DNA of 64,000 bases from Neodiprion pinetum (Eukaryota; Arthropoda; Insecta; Hymenoptera; Diprionidae), in assembly GCF_021155775.2 (NCBI RefSeq), contig NC_060235.2:24313598-24377597 (forward strand), read 5' to 3'. The notes under the pieces are model-generated. The model was not told the origin of the DNA. It ran no database searches and saw nothing but the letters and a program-made list of their open reading frames with translations. Positions 33,101 to 44,400 of this stretch are shown here, piece after piece. Position 1 is the first letter of the stretch, and the number at the start of each line of letters is the position of its first letter. Made by a program: the position numbers and the translations under genes.

Positions 33101-35168
33101 TTACGGTTAAAGGCGTGCGGAAGTATAATAATTCGTGAGAAAAATCTACTATTTCAAGTGAACTGAAATGTCGTGAAAAGGTGGTATTAGTTAATCGTTA
33201 CCTAACAAAGTAAATAGCTAAACAATTTCGATTGTAGCCTTTCGTTGTCTAACGTAATATCAGTATGTCAGTTTTTTTCTTCGCTAATTCTCCTCTAATT
33301 TGAACTCTCTTGTAACAAAATAGAATGTTTTGATGGTTCGGCATCTGACATTCAGCGCAAAGCAGAAACACATATGTATATATACGCGAAAGCATCGCTT
33401 CAACGGCATTCTAATGACGTTGAATTCTCGGAATTGGACGTCACATCGATCTGTTCATAGCCATTAATTAAATCACGTCCCATAGTTTTAATTTCGTCTT
33501 GAAAATTGTTCGATGGCTTTTTTCCCTTACATAATTTATTCCATTGAAACACATACAGAGAGACTACACTTTTATAAATTTGTCTCTGTATATTTCTATC
33601 GGGAAAAAGACACCAGAGTGACACGCGGAAGCATGTAACAAAAATTGTTAGTTAATTGATAAGAAATAACGAATAAAGTTGTCTGATAGATAACGAATAC
33701 GCAAAACGTAGCATTATTATGCTCGGGATACAAAATAATCACAATCATCCAATGACTGACTGTCTTAATTTTCCATGAAATACATTTTGAGAATCTAGTA
33801 AACGTGAAATGAGCTCTGCAATGTTGTTCTGACTAAACAAAGTTTTTATCAACTTCTTCTCTCCGTTCTAGTACAATAAAAGATATAATGAAGCTCAAGA
33901 AGAGTCACGTGTTGTTAGATGTAATTAATTTAGGACTTGAATAACCGTTCGTTGAACCGTGTCAGTCTTCGCGCGTGTGACTGCAATAAAATTTGTCATA
34001 CAGTGTTCAAACAATTGACACAAAATTCGAAATCATTAGTTGAGACTGAATCTGTGACAGACGAATTCTATCGTATAAACAACTCAAGATAAACTGACTA
34101 CATTGACGTAGGTGCAAAGAAATATCATCGGAATGAAATGAAGATTTTACGCACGTATTTTCATGATTTGCGCTAATATTGTACAATTATAGTAATTATG
34201 TTGAATTCGATTAATAAATAATTGTACCGGAATGAAAATTACACCAACGACGATTGCTATTCTTTACTCGCATAGCTGACTGATATCAAAACAAAAAGAT
34301 CATACAATTCAGTCAATTTACACTGTTTAGAAAATTAATTAAATAGATGGCATGACATTGTCTTTAGCTTACTCTCTTAACTACAAGTCCTTGTACGTCA
34401 TCTAACGAATGATTTCATTCTGTTGATTACACCAATGACTGGAACCCATATTAACAACACTTTATATTTTACTTCGCTCGCGAGAAAGAATTTTTAATGC
34501 ATCACAGAATATTTTAGCACTTCGACAAATGTTTTTGTAGATTTACGATGTAACATATTTTCTGATAGCGACGATCAATTAGTAGCTCTCACGATCTTGT
34601 AAATTTGACTATTCTTTATCGACCGAATACATTCAGTGAAGCGTGTGAAGCAATTTATTCATCAATTTTGGTATTTACAACACAATATTGTTCTCCCACG
34701 AGTCAATTTTCTACAAAATGCGTTTAAAAATTGTTTTTTTAAAAAAAGCAAAATTTTTCTTAGAGAATAAATACTCACACTTGGTTAACCTGCGACTGAC
34801 TTCAAGCGTTGATGCAACCAAAGGTTGCTCTCTGGTATCTTGCTCTTGAAATCCTCGAATATAAAGGGTTTGTTGATAAAATTATCACGACTATAGTCAC
34901 TTATCAATTTACCGTTTTATTATATTTGTCAATGAATTTAAAAATTGACCAACTCATTCATTTATTTACAATAATTTTATTTAAAATAAATCAATTCGTT
35001 CGTTTGTTTACTTATTCTTCGTACACGTTTTGAGTCTCGATCAAGAGCCTTACAAATCACGTGATTACGGTAATATCCAATTAACAGCCGAGACGAGGTG
35101 TAATACAAACGTTCAAACAATACCCTAGAAAGGCGCAAAGTACATTCAGGAGTAACGATTGTTCAGGA
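30196..35168. other. No coding sequence seen; candidate 5' UTR intron of Orct gene 1
   Basis: Bounded by the CAG acceptor before the Orct gene 1 start exon and a candidate donor at 35174. AT-rich, with a perfect 13-bp inverted repeat at 31258-31304, a poly-T at 32520-32532 and no recognised exons on either strand. The open frames are short and lack family motifs. Confidence 0.4.
31258..31304. repeat. Perfect 13-bp inverted repeat (hairpin)
   Basis: AAACGTATTCTCG at 31258-31270 and its exact complement at 31292-31304, separated by 21 bases. It could form a small RNA or DNA hairpin; no other context. Confidence 0.7.
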
Positions 35169-35302
35169 ACTCACAACAATGACTCTTGTCGCCAAAAACC
35201 GCGGTTACGAACGAATCGGCCAAACTGAGGTGAAATTATTTATAGGCTGCATCGCGAATGAATTGAGGGAACTGTTGAATTCGCGACTCCACAGTCTTTA
35301 TA
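35169..35302 (-). promoter_or_regulatory. Candidate core promoter and non-coding first exon for Orct gene 1
   Basis: On the minus strand a TATAAAG box (35302-35296) sits 29 bases upstream of an Inr-like ACAGTT whose A is at 35273. The transcript would run to a strong donor GTGAGT at 35174-35169, giving a ~99-nt non-coding exon. Its intron would reach the CAG acceptor at 30196-30198, just before the start codon of Orct gene 1. The stretch is less AT-rich than its surroundings. An alternative non-coding exon ends at the donor GTGAGTATT near 34771-34776. Motif spacing is seen; the link to the gene is inference. Confidence 0.28.
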
Positions 35303-36870
35303 CAACCTTGCCCCTCCGCTCATTCACCGAGTCGATTAGTCACGTGGTGTACCGGTTACCCGTGACGTCAGTAAGATACTCGCCACGGGGATTTTACTGG
35401 TTTTGTTTGAAATTCGATGACGCTTAACGCCTGGGTTTTACTTGGACTGCTGCCTGGATGCGTTACGCAGACGTTCTCTATGGCGCACATGGCGATTCGC
35501 GTTGTCTTTCGTCACGATTAAGTTATACCATTGCGTAGGTACACGAGGATATTCGTCTTTTATGGAACAAAGAATAAAAAAAAAAAGCGCCGGATCGCTA
35601 ACAAGGAAATACCAACCACCTCTCTGTAAACGTGCTACGCATATCGCGAAGTCTCGTGCGGGGTCAACATTTTATTTCTGCTTAACTTCGCAAAATTATT
35701 TACGTAAGCGACGTGAATTGCGAACGGAATGTCTTCGTGTCGCGGATAAATCTAGATCGACTGTTTTGTTGCATCGGTAATTAATTAAACAATTCCTCAC
35801 TCGATGATTCACGCTTCTAAAGGCATATTATGTTATTCCGAATAACTAATATGTATAACCAAGCAATTAAGGAGGTTCTACCACCTTTCCTAAAGACGAT
35901 TAAGCGAAGCTGAGAACGTCAAAAAAATTCTTATTCATCGGTTTTGCCAAGAACAAGTAGTTATTGAAGTTTCGTGAATATTAGGGAGTTGGCTCGTAAA
36001 CTCAATTCAAAACTCATTGTGCTGCAATCTAAGGAGCTTTTTCTCCGCAAGAATTTACACAATATTTGAAAAGTTTCGTAATTTCAACAAATGTAAGTAT
36101 CGTACATTGCTTTGGATTTTTTTTTCCCTCATTCAAGTGATACTGTACTTGCGAAAATTTTGTTACCATATTTTAGTAGGTAATGAATTCTTATTTCATT
36201 TGCTTATTGGTTGAATTGATTTTGGGATTTCTTTTCAATTTGACATTTTTTTGCCATTGATACCTGAGCTTTCGTCCACGATTGTACTTTCAATTTTATT
36301 GCTTTTTTTTCAACATGTCTTCCTAGCTTACGAATGTAATGAATGATCCGTGTTTTGCTTTCATGAAATATCAATGCCTATGAGAACCAGATCAGGAAAC
36401 CAGGGTACCCGTATTTCTATGTCATTTGGATTCGCGCCTTAATTTGCCAATCTTGGACTTTGTTGTTGCAACAGTTACTGTACAATGCCTCGTCGCTTAG
36501 CGTGTGATTACACCTATGTGCATACGTGTAATTATATTATTTTCATATGTTTACTTTCCTGTCTCGAAACGTCTGATATCTTTTGCTTCTTGTTGGTATC
36601 AAACAAGCTTAATCTTTGCCCTTATCTCGTGATAATTCAAACAAATCCCTTGCAATTCCAGCTTCTGAGTTGCAACTCCAAAATATTCAACGATTCGTTT
36701 ACACGTTCATTCGCGTATGTTGGTCTTATCAGTCCTTCGGTTATTCTAAAAGTAGCTCAACCCTCGCAATCAGCCGTAAAACGTAAGCCAGCTGCATACA
36801 AGGTGTCGTGTATCTTATGATTTTTCACGACCAAACAAACATAGCTATTTTAAAGCATAAACAAGTGTAG
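35303..36870. other. Non-coding stretch upstream of the candidate Orct gene 1 promoter
   Basis: 35303-35560 is comparatively GC-rich, with CACGTG, TGACGTCA and ACGTCA-like motifs in the region just upstream (for the minus strand) of the candidate TATA box. That suits a promoter-proximal region. The rest is AT-rich without recognised genes. Confidence 0.3.
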
Positions 36871-37006
36871 CCGCATAAAAAATCGTTTACCGACAGCCTC
36901 GTTCAAGTTGACCCAGCTTACATAGACGCAGATTTCACGGACACGGCCGAATTTTTAAGAGCCTGGTACCGCGAAGCTATTGACATGATAAAAACGGCCC
37001 TGTCAC
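36871..37006 (+). CDS. Unassigned exon-like open segment
   Basis: Opens after a TAG that could be a splice acceptor (36868-36870) and reads about 45 residues of soluble-protein character: DPAYIDADFTDTAEFLRAWY, then REAIDMIKTALS. A possible donor GTGAAA is at 37007. Codon content looks protein-like and differs from the AT-rich surroundings. No family recognised and no partner exon found. The minus strand over 37249-36977 is also open (MITLQPNEIIQVYLRIP...), so which strand is meaningful, if either, is undecided. Confidence 0.2.
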
Positions 37007-39277
37007 GTGAAAAAAACTTTGATCTTCACCCTCGGCTTTGTCACCCGAAAGGCTTTCCGTCGTCACTACGCTGCGAAACTCTGCGCATCGAAAAACTGGC
37101 GCCGAGTATTTTTCAGACAGACCTGGAGGTTTTGTTGATAACGATTGCAAATTATATCGCCATATTTCTTCCCCGAAGCTTACGTTCACTTTCTTCTCTT
37201 CCGGTATGCGTAAATAAACTTGAATTATCTCATTTGGCTGCAAAGTTATCATTTTTTTTATTTTTTTTATTTTTTTTTTTTTTGTGACTGATACAGAGAG
37301 CCGCAGAATAAAATTTCTCGTGGTGTATGGAAAAAAGTACAGCAGCCAATTCAAACACGAATAAACAAGCCGTGAAAACAGTATTCTTCGGACTTTTTAT
37401 CACTTGACAAATCAATTGATTATATCATAATTGTTTCGTACTGCATTATTTTATTTGCTGCATAGTAATTTGCATACCTTTTATCAACATGATACAAACT
37501 GTGACGGAGTGCTTAAAATTGATCGAAATTCGATTTTCTTCGTAAGAAATATTTGTTGAAAAAAATTAAAACCTAGCAATTTTGATGCCCATTATTTGAA
37601 TAGTAAAGTCGTGTAAATTTTAGAATTTTTTATCCGACCATTTCCGAAATCGTCGTTCGAGTTTTTCGAGGCGAACAAACAGACAGACTTTTTCAAAAAA
37701 CCTGTTTTGTTGTATAACAGATATCAGAACTCGTCAATATTCATTGAAATTAGAAAAATTTATTCTCGACCAAAGCCAATGTATGGCGATAGAGGAAAAG
37801 TAAACGAAACTTGCAAACAAAAGTCGCCTTTAACACATTTGCGAGGTTGAATCAAAATACAATTTTTTTTTTTCATTGGATTGCAAGAGATTCGACTGCC
37901 TATCCGTACCCCAATAAGCAACTGCGACAGGAAAGTCATCCGGGTTCGACGCCGATCGGATGTGAACGTATCCAATCGAATACGAGGGTCAAGCAGCCCT
38001 CCCTTGAGATCAATGTCAGGCTTCACCTGACGGCAACAATCGTATGTAATAAGACATGTATTTACACTAATTTCCAGCCTTGTATCCCTCTTCGTCGCGT
38101 TAGTAGATTTTTCGTTGTTGCTTTTATTTCCGCTTTGTTACTACGACCTTCGGTAGGAATTCATCCTGGGAAACACAGGACTGGCACGACGGCCAAATGC
38201 TAGCAAAGTGTCGTTGTGGCTTGCCTTTGTTCTGCCAGTTATAGAGGCGAAGTGATTGTCATCCGGTAAATTTCAACGGGCAGTAAACCGTTGGCCTGCC
38301 GCTACTGACCGATACACTTATCGACTTACTGCTCGATGGAATAAGGCATTCGTACGAGTATTGCCGTGACTCTGTCTTCTTGGAACATGACATTGTCACT
38401 GTTTCGATGGACCGTCGTAAGCAACGCCAAGCAACGATCGGTAGCAATATGCCATAGACCTTGGGCTGATGCAGGTAATCTCCATTTATCCATTGTGTAG
38501 AATTTTTTCTCAACTTGCCGCACTTAAGGTGGCATTATCACGAAATCGTCGAAAGTGGATCATACGGTAATATCGGGCAATGAAAGTTAAGACGACTTTT
38601 TGACTATTCCGCATAGTGGCATTCGCTGAAGAAAGCTTCCTCGCATGGGAAAAGTGTTTCATGTAGAGAACTTCGATACATCGAGGACATATTTACGGAA
38701 ATCGAAACTTTTTAATATTCAACGAGTCTCGCGTAGTAAGATGAACATTTTTCTGGTGCCCAAACTATTCATAGCGGAATGTCGTGCCCATGGAGATTTT
38801 TGTTCAGGATGCCAAGATCTGTAACACGTCAAAAATCCAGACGGTTTCGCTGAAACCCAACTCCCGTAAGATTATTGCGGGGTTCTTTGTGCATAATAAA
38901 ACTGACGTTTATATCTTTTCATACGCAAAACTTAGGACCAAATCAGTCGGCAAATAATGCAAAATGCAAATTTTAAATTTTAACACAGGATTTAACGGAA
39001 GAACTGTAACCCACGATAGACTTATTTTAGCTAGCGAACATATTATTTATGAGATATATGTGTCCCTAAAAGTTAAGGCTTACATTGTGTTGTTCACAGG
39101 GATTCTAAATTTTATGTAGAAACATCAAAGCACGAAATGGTGTGAAAAATATATTTCATCGCGATACTTGAAAGTGAAGTTACGTTACGTGATTCATAGG
39201 CAAAATTTTGATAAAAATTAAACGAATTTCAAGGCTGGAGGTAATAATATACTTTATAAATAACTTTCTTAAGATAG
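37007..39277. other. Non-coding stretch with one dispersed repeat copy
   Basis: Contains T-rich low-complexity sequence at 37250-37282 and the dispersed repeat copy at 37560-37800. No recognised gene; open frames at 37811-38203 and 38259-38523 show no motifs. Confidence 0.35.
37560..37800 (+). repeat. Dispersed repeat family R1, copy 1
   Basis: Shares ordered phrases with 39700-39840 and 51090-51330: ATGCCCAT-ATTTGA, TAAA(A)TCGT, TTTTTATCC/TCATCC, TTTCCGA, then GAAATTAGAAAAA and AAGCCAATGTAT. The three copies are clearly related but diverged. No coding content. Confidence 0.6.
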
Positions 39278-39492
39278 GTAGCAACATCGATAAGCGACAT
39301 CAACTCAATTTTATGTTGAATAACATGTTGCGTAACGAGGAGGCATACTCGGTCTTTTCGGGTTGGGCGTCAATTTGCATTATGATTGCAATACTTTTCA
39401 TCGCCGTGACAAGGGAAGAGTCTGTCGGCTTGATCGACAAACTTCTGGGACGATCTGAAAAACTGGCGATTGAAAAATCTGAAAAAGATTGA
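39278..39492 (+). CDS. Unassigned terminal-exon-like frame with one membrane span
   Basis: Open from a possible TAG acceptor (39275-39277) to TGA at 39490-39492, with internal ATGs at 39313 and 39328. The reading has a hydrophobic segment (SICIMIAILFIAV), then a charged amphipathic tail (TREESVGLIDKLLGRSEKLA) ending EKSEKD. An AATAAA at 39578-39583 sits 86 bases after the stop. Codon content looks coding. It could be the last exon of an unseen gene, a small membrane protein or a retrocopy. No family recognised. Confidence 0.28.
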
Positions 39493-39699
39493 ACTTGGCA
39501 GCCAAATGAGAAAGTTTTGAAGCAAAGTTGGATAAAAAAACTTCTGAACGAAAAAAAAATTTATAAATAATTCTTTAAATAAATGTGTAAGTTGGGAAAA
39601 ACATATTCATTGATTTAGAAAAAGTAATGAGGAGGAAAAAGTGTAGGTGTGTCGATTAAACACTGAAAACCGATTCGTTTCCGGTAGAATCGCAAGTTC

Positions 39700-39840
39700 A
39701 AATTAAACGGGACATGGCAATTTTTCATGCCCATCATTTGATTGTAAAATCCTGTAAGCTTAAAATTTTTTCATCCAGCCGTTTCCAAGATCATCGCGCT
39801 AGTTTGTTATATTATCCGGAGGCATGCACATTCAGGATCG
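39700..39840 (+). repeat. Dispersed repeat family R1, copy 2
   Basis: TTTTTCATGCCCATCATTTG, ATTGTAAAATC, TTTTTTCATCCAGCCGTTTC and AAGATCATCGCG match 51100-51185 closely. The copy is shorter than the other two. Confidence 0.7.
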
Positions 39841-39929
39841 CTGACCTTTAAATTTTTTATCCTCGTGCGTCATCGGAGCAAGGTAACGATCAGATGGTCA
39901 AAGATGCGAATAAATAACATAGAAAGTTG

Positions 39930-40060
39930 TGTCAGTTGCCGAGCAGGCAGGTTGTAACGGTTGAAGTGCGTAAGTCGCAAAGCGAGCGTTCACGGTTCGA
40001 ATTCCCTCCTAATTGCAGTCTTTCGTTCGGAGAACTTGGCAGTGTTTTTACCATTTTGTT
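39930..40060 (+). repeat. tRNA-like SINE head
   Basis: An A-box-like GTTGCCGAGCAGG at about 39938 resembles class II tRNA (Leu/Ser) D-arms. An exact B-box core GGTTCGAATTCCC follows at 39995-40007. The spacing and lack of a pairing acceptor stem speak against a functional tRNA. A poly-T lies downstream at 40061-40072. Confidence 0.4.
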
Positions 40061-41139
40061 TTTTTTTTTACTGCGTGGATTCCTAGGTCCTGTATAAGGA
40101 GGTCGGACGAAAACCGCTACGTTGCAACGATGTTATTACGAGATAGCGTCACATTGAGTATTAATTAAAGTGTAATTCTCGTAAGCTACGAAGATCTCTT
40201 TCAGAATATGAAAATCGAAAATGCCGAAATTAAGAAGCTTAAATATCAACGCTTCATTTCGAATCGCTTAACCGATAAACAATCTGGTACTTATAAATTC
40301 GTTCAATTCACTCTACGATGGTACCGTTTATTCTAAAGACTTTCTGTAACGTCATCGAATATATTTTTATTTCTTTTCCAGAAATCAATTTAATACTACT
40401 ATTAATTCATTGTAATCAATATCGGTGGAACGTTGGGGAATCAAATATTTGACGATGATAACATTATGAACAAGTGTTTTAATGACTTCCTAGAAAATAG
40501 TCCTTTGAATAAACTGAGCCGCCATAAAGTGAAGTAGAACGAATCTCCTAGATTTTTTAACATTCAGTTGAAATTAAACACCGTTATCTAAGCTTTTGTT
40601 TATATATGAGTCGCCATATCGTAAAAGGACACGTGAAATTCTGCCGACCGTTCGAGATGGCCTCCGACAGCTTGCGAAGTATTCAACCGAATACAATTTC
40701 AAACCCCTTTATAGGATAATTTGTCGTGCATCTTGTTACTCTTTTTAGAAAAAAGTTCTAAGTTTCATCGATTCTCAAATAAACCAAAAACAAAAAAGGA
40801 ATTCAGGGAAACACGTTTCAAGTTTAAAAAACGGATGGTAGTCATTGAAATCTCCACCCTTGTTGACGCTAAAGTAAATCTGAATCTATACTCAAGCGGT
40901 AAAAAATAATAAAACTCGTTACTGATTAGTAATAATATGGATGTATTGTTGATTAATAATATTACTATTAATACTGATCTATTACAAAAAGTACGAGTAA
41001 GTAATGAAACCTAAATAAAAAATATTTAATATGTGGAAAAAAGTGGACAAGAACGAAATTAGCTCACACTTAAAAGGCAGGAAAAACTTATCGTCAATTT
41101 CCACATTCCGCGCATTCTCGTATAATGAACAGCAGAGAT

Positions 41140-41400
41140 TTTTTTCCACTTAAACTTTTTCACTGTCATCGACACAGTGATAACGAAACTCGCATACGTA
41201 CGAAGCACAATATAGTTAGATCGCTGTACAAAGATCTCGTATTTGATGAGCAAACAGTGGAGCAGCAGCTTGTAAGCCAGTTGGAAGCTACTTGCAAGTC
41301 ATTTACAGTTTCAACGATCAAGAGATAACTTGAAGTATTTCCGGAGGCATGAATGTATAACATGATCAAACCATTTATAGCAAGTAATTCATTACATTTC
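41140..41400 (+). repeat. Dispersed repeat family R2, copy 1
   Basis: Matches the minus strand of 49000-49240. Shared phrases in order: CACTGTCATCGACACAGTGATAA, ATTTGATNAGCAAACAGTG, GTCATTTNCAGTTNCANCGAT, AAGAGATAACTTGAA(G/A)TATTT, then AAACCATNNATAGCAAG. An open frame across this copy is not preserved in the other, so coding is unlikely. Confidence 0.75.
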
Positions 41401-44400
41401 ATACGTCGTCGCTGTGTGAAATTTCTGGCAAAATCAAGGAATATATACTGTGACAAAACACCCTCCCCGCAATCGAGAGGCGAATGCTCGAAGGCGCAAA
41501 AGGGGCACCAATCGGGGCTAAACTACAATAGTGCGGAACGAAGCTTTTCTCACCGTCCTTCTTTGGGCGCCAGATCGGGTGCGATTTTACTTACCTATCT
41601 CCGAACCAAACTACGAGATACCGGATAACTCCGCACAAGAACCACAAAATAATCTGGATACACTGTAGATGTATGGGTAACAATGTGATTTAATTATCTG
41701 GATGCCGATGAATACCGTGATTCTTACAGATTGTATTCCGGATTCACGCACTCACGAGGTGATCCTTGACTCCGTCACGTCAAGTGTAGCTTTTTACGAG
41801 TTGGGCATCTTCCCCCCTTCCGCCCGTCTTTTTCGGGTTACGCGGACTCGATTTTGAACTTATTTCGCGCCTGGCGCTACAACACGTACACGTGTACGAG
41901 GTTCACATTTGGTTTGGGCGATGTTTCAATCAAATTAAACAATAACAATTTCTTTCTCACCTACTGTCGATATACGGCGATAGATTGAAATCATAATTCG
42001 TTACTTGACCCCCACGTCACTACGGGGTTCATTAAAGGGGATGTAGATTTTCGTGTTGTAAGGTTTTTTGTAATTGAAACTTATGGGAAGTTACTTTTTT
42101 TCAAAATTTATCACTCGGGTGAGTCTATTGATGTCTTGACAGTATGTGGAGCTCAGTTTACGCGCAGCCCGCGTTATCAATGGTGGACCATCTCATCGAA
42201 CAACCATGGAAAGTCTGGCCTACCTTAAATGTTCGTCTGGAATTTTCCACCGCAATGACACACGTGTGTTTGAATTTATTTCGTTTAATTATATGCCGGT
42301 TAGGCTTTCCATTTATTGTTCTATTAATTAAGTTGAGTACAATAAAATGATTGTGTTTAATTGCTCGATTCGTTTATTATAAATACTGTGTCACGTCCAG
42401 GAGTGAGATGAATGAAAGCTGTAAACTGTAAAAAGTAAATGAAAACCTGTGAACTCAGCGCCGCCTTTTGCTATCCAGAGAAGCTGATGGTATCGAGTCA
42501 ATATTGCTTTAAGTGCTCTATGATAACGATGTGTCTATGAGTAAATATTAATGTCTTATTTTGAGGGTGCATGGAAACGCGTGGAAATCATCAGTCTGTA
42601 AATTAGTTATAACGTTCTGGGAAGCACATCGCGAGAAATCTGTCATTCGCTGCGTGATACTTTACTTAAGCTCGACTTACAAAACCTTGCGGTGTTTAGG
42701 TTCGAGAACTTTGATGATCCGTTCGTGTTGATTCCTCGTGCAGCATGACTCGATCTGCAATTATGTTGTTGTGGGTCGTGCTAACTATCACTACGCGTGA
42801 TTGAGATAATTCTTTTTACACAACACTTTAATTTAAAATACACATTCATTAACAACAAGATGTTCTTTTGATCGATTTTCAAGGTTTTGGTTTTACAATG
42901 TTGTTATTCACTTAATTAGTTGTACCAAAGGTCGAAGGTTCTGAATATGAGCGTTTTATAATTCAACTCAAATGGTCTGAAGTCTTAATTTGTTCCGTTT
43001 TTAAATTAGTTCTGTTCTCTCCGGTGTCTAAACTGATTTTCTGTTGCAAGAGTCTGGTTTGAAAAAACAATCTTGAATAGTGGGAGTTTTGGAAAAGACT
43101 CCCGATTGGTCTTTAGCTACACCGGTGCGAGACAATTGGTCTTGAAGAGGTCAATGTTTCTCCATATTTCAAAAGAATGCCAATAACTCTACAAAATAAG
43201 ACCGAGATCGAGTAATTGGGACAATTCGTTCCAAAGACATAGCGGTTTTTAGAAAAATGTGTTCGTTTTTCAAGAAATTCGATAACGAGCGATTATACTT
43301 TAAAATAACCGTAACTTCGTAGCAGATAATTTTTTTTTTTCGAAAACAAAAAATCACGGGTCACTTTTTTTTTGTTAAAGAACAAAATATTTCAATTTGA
43401 AAGAATCCCGTGACATCACGATTTACCTGCCCGCTCAATTTGAAGTAGATTCATTCTATTATTATACTGTAATTACCTTACTTTTAAAGAGAGATAAATG
43501 GCTAACGAGCAGCTATGATATCAGGTCAATTTTCAAAAGAAACGAATACTTTCTCGAGAATTATTGCTGCACTGTATGACGGTGATTTGTAATTAATTTT
43601 TTACTTGTCACAAATTCGTGTCAAAATTTCAAAAAATATTGTTCGTTGTCAATTTCCTTTACGATTGAGTATTTAAATACTTTTTTGTAGTGTGCTTCAA
43701 GCGCTAAACTGTTGAAAGTATTTGACCGTCTCAAAGCTCGTCAAATTTCTTATCCGGCGAAATACTTTTTATTTGTTATCTCGGGTAAATCATGGTCAAA
43801 TTCTTTTCTTTCCGTGTACCCGCAACCTCGATCTGACTGTGTAATTCTTCACGGAACCGAACAGGAAATTGGCTAGATCGAATTAGTTTTGTTACTCGTT
43901 ACAATATTGTAACCACGACGAATGAAACAAGGTCGTGATACGACTACGTGATGACCTTGCCGATTAGTTATTAATATACGTGATGCCTTGCAGCCTGCCC
44001 TTTTTTTCGTTGAATTGGACAAAAAAAAATCTACCTTATTTGGAAACTGTGAAAAAACTGATTGTTTATCCATTGCACTCGTATCCATTTTACATATTCG
44101 GAACACTTTCACAGTCAGAGATCTGATTGAGATTTTATGAAACTGTTTCGGACGGAGAATTTCCCAGATACTTGTTCTTACGTAGTCAAAATATTTTTCT
44201 ACCAGGGAATTCATAACGAAGACGAGGAATTTTTGAGGCTAAAATCGATCGCAAAATTCAAAACTCAAGAGACTCAACAACGTCGGAAAATTGGTTTTCA
44301 ACGCAAAAATACGTGTTTTTACAAAAAATATCTCAAGCTTGCGTGCAAGTTTGATTGAAACCGGAAGCGAGATTGAGAACGGCATATGAGTAGAAAAAGA

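Larger units (their letters stand above)
39493..41139. other. Non-coding stretch with repeats
   Basis: Holds dispersed repeat R1 copy 2 (39700-39840) and the SINE-like head at 39930-40060. The remainder is AT-rich with no recognised coding sequence. Confidence 0.35.

Noticed and set aside
35179..35427. 82-codon plus-strand frame near the candidate promoter
   Set aside because: No family motif; better explained as GC-richer promoter-proximal DNA being open by chance.
39938..40007. Functional class II tRNA gene
   Set aside because: The A-like and B boxes are present, but the anticodon and acceptor stems do not pair convincingly.
41450..41910. LTR retrotransposon end with a TGGCGC primer-binding site
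   Set aside because: I could not find paired LTRs, a polypurine tract or any gag/pol coding sequence nearby.
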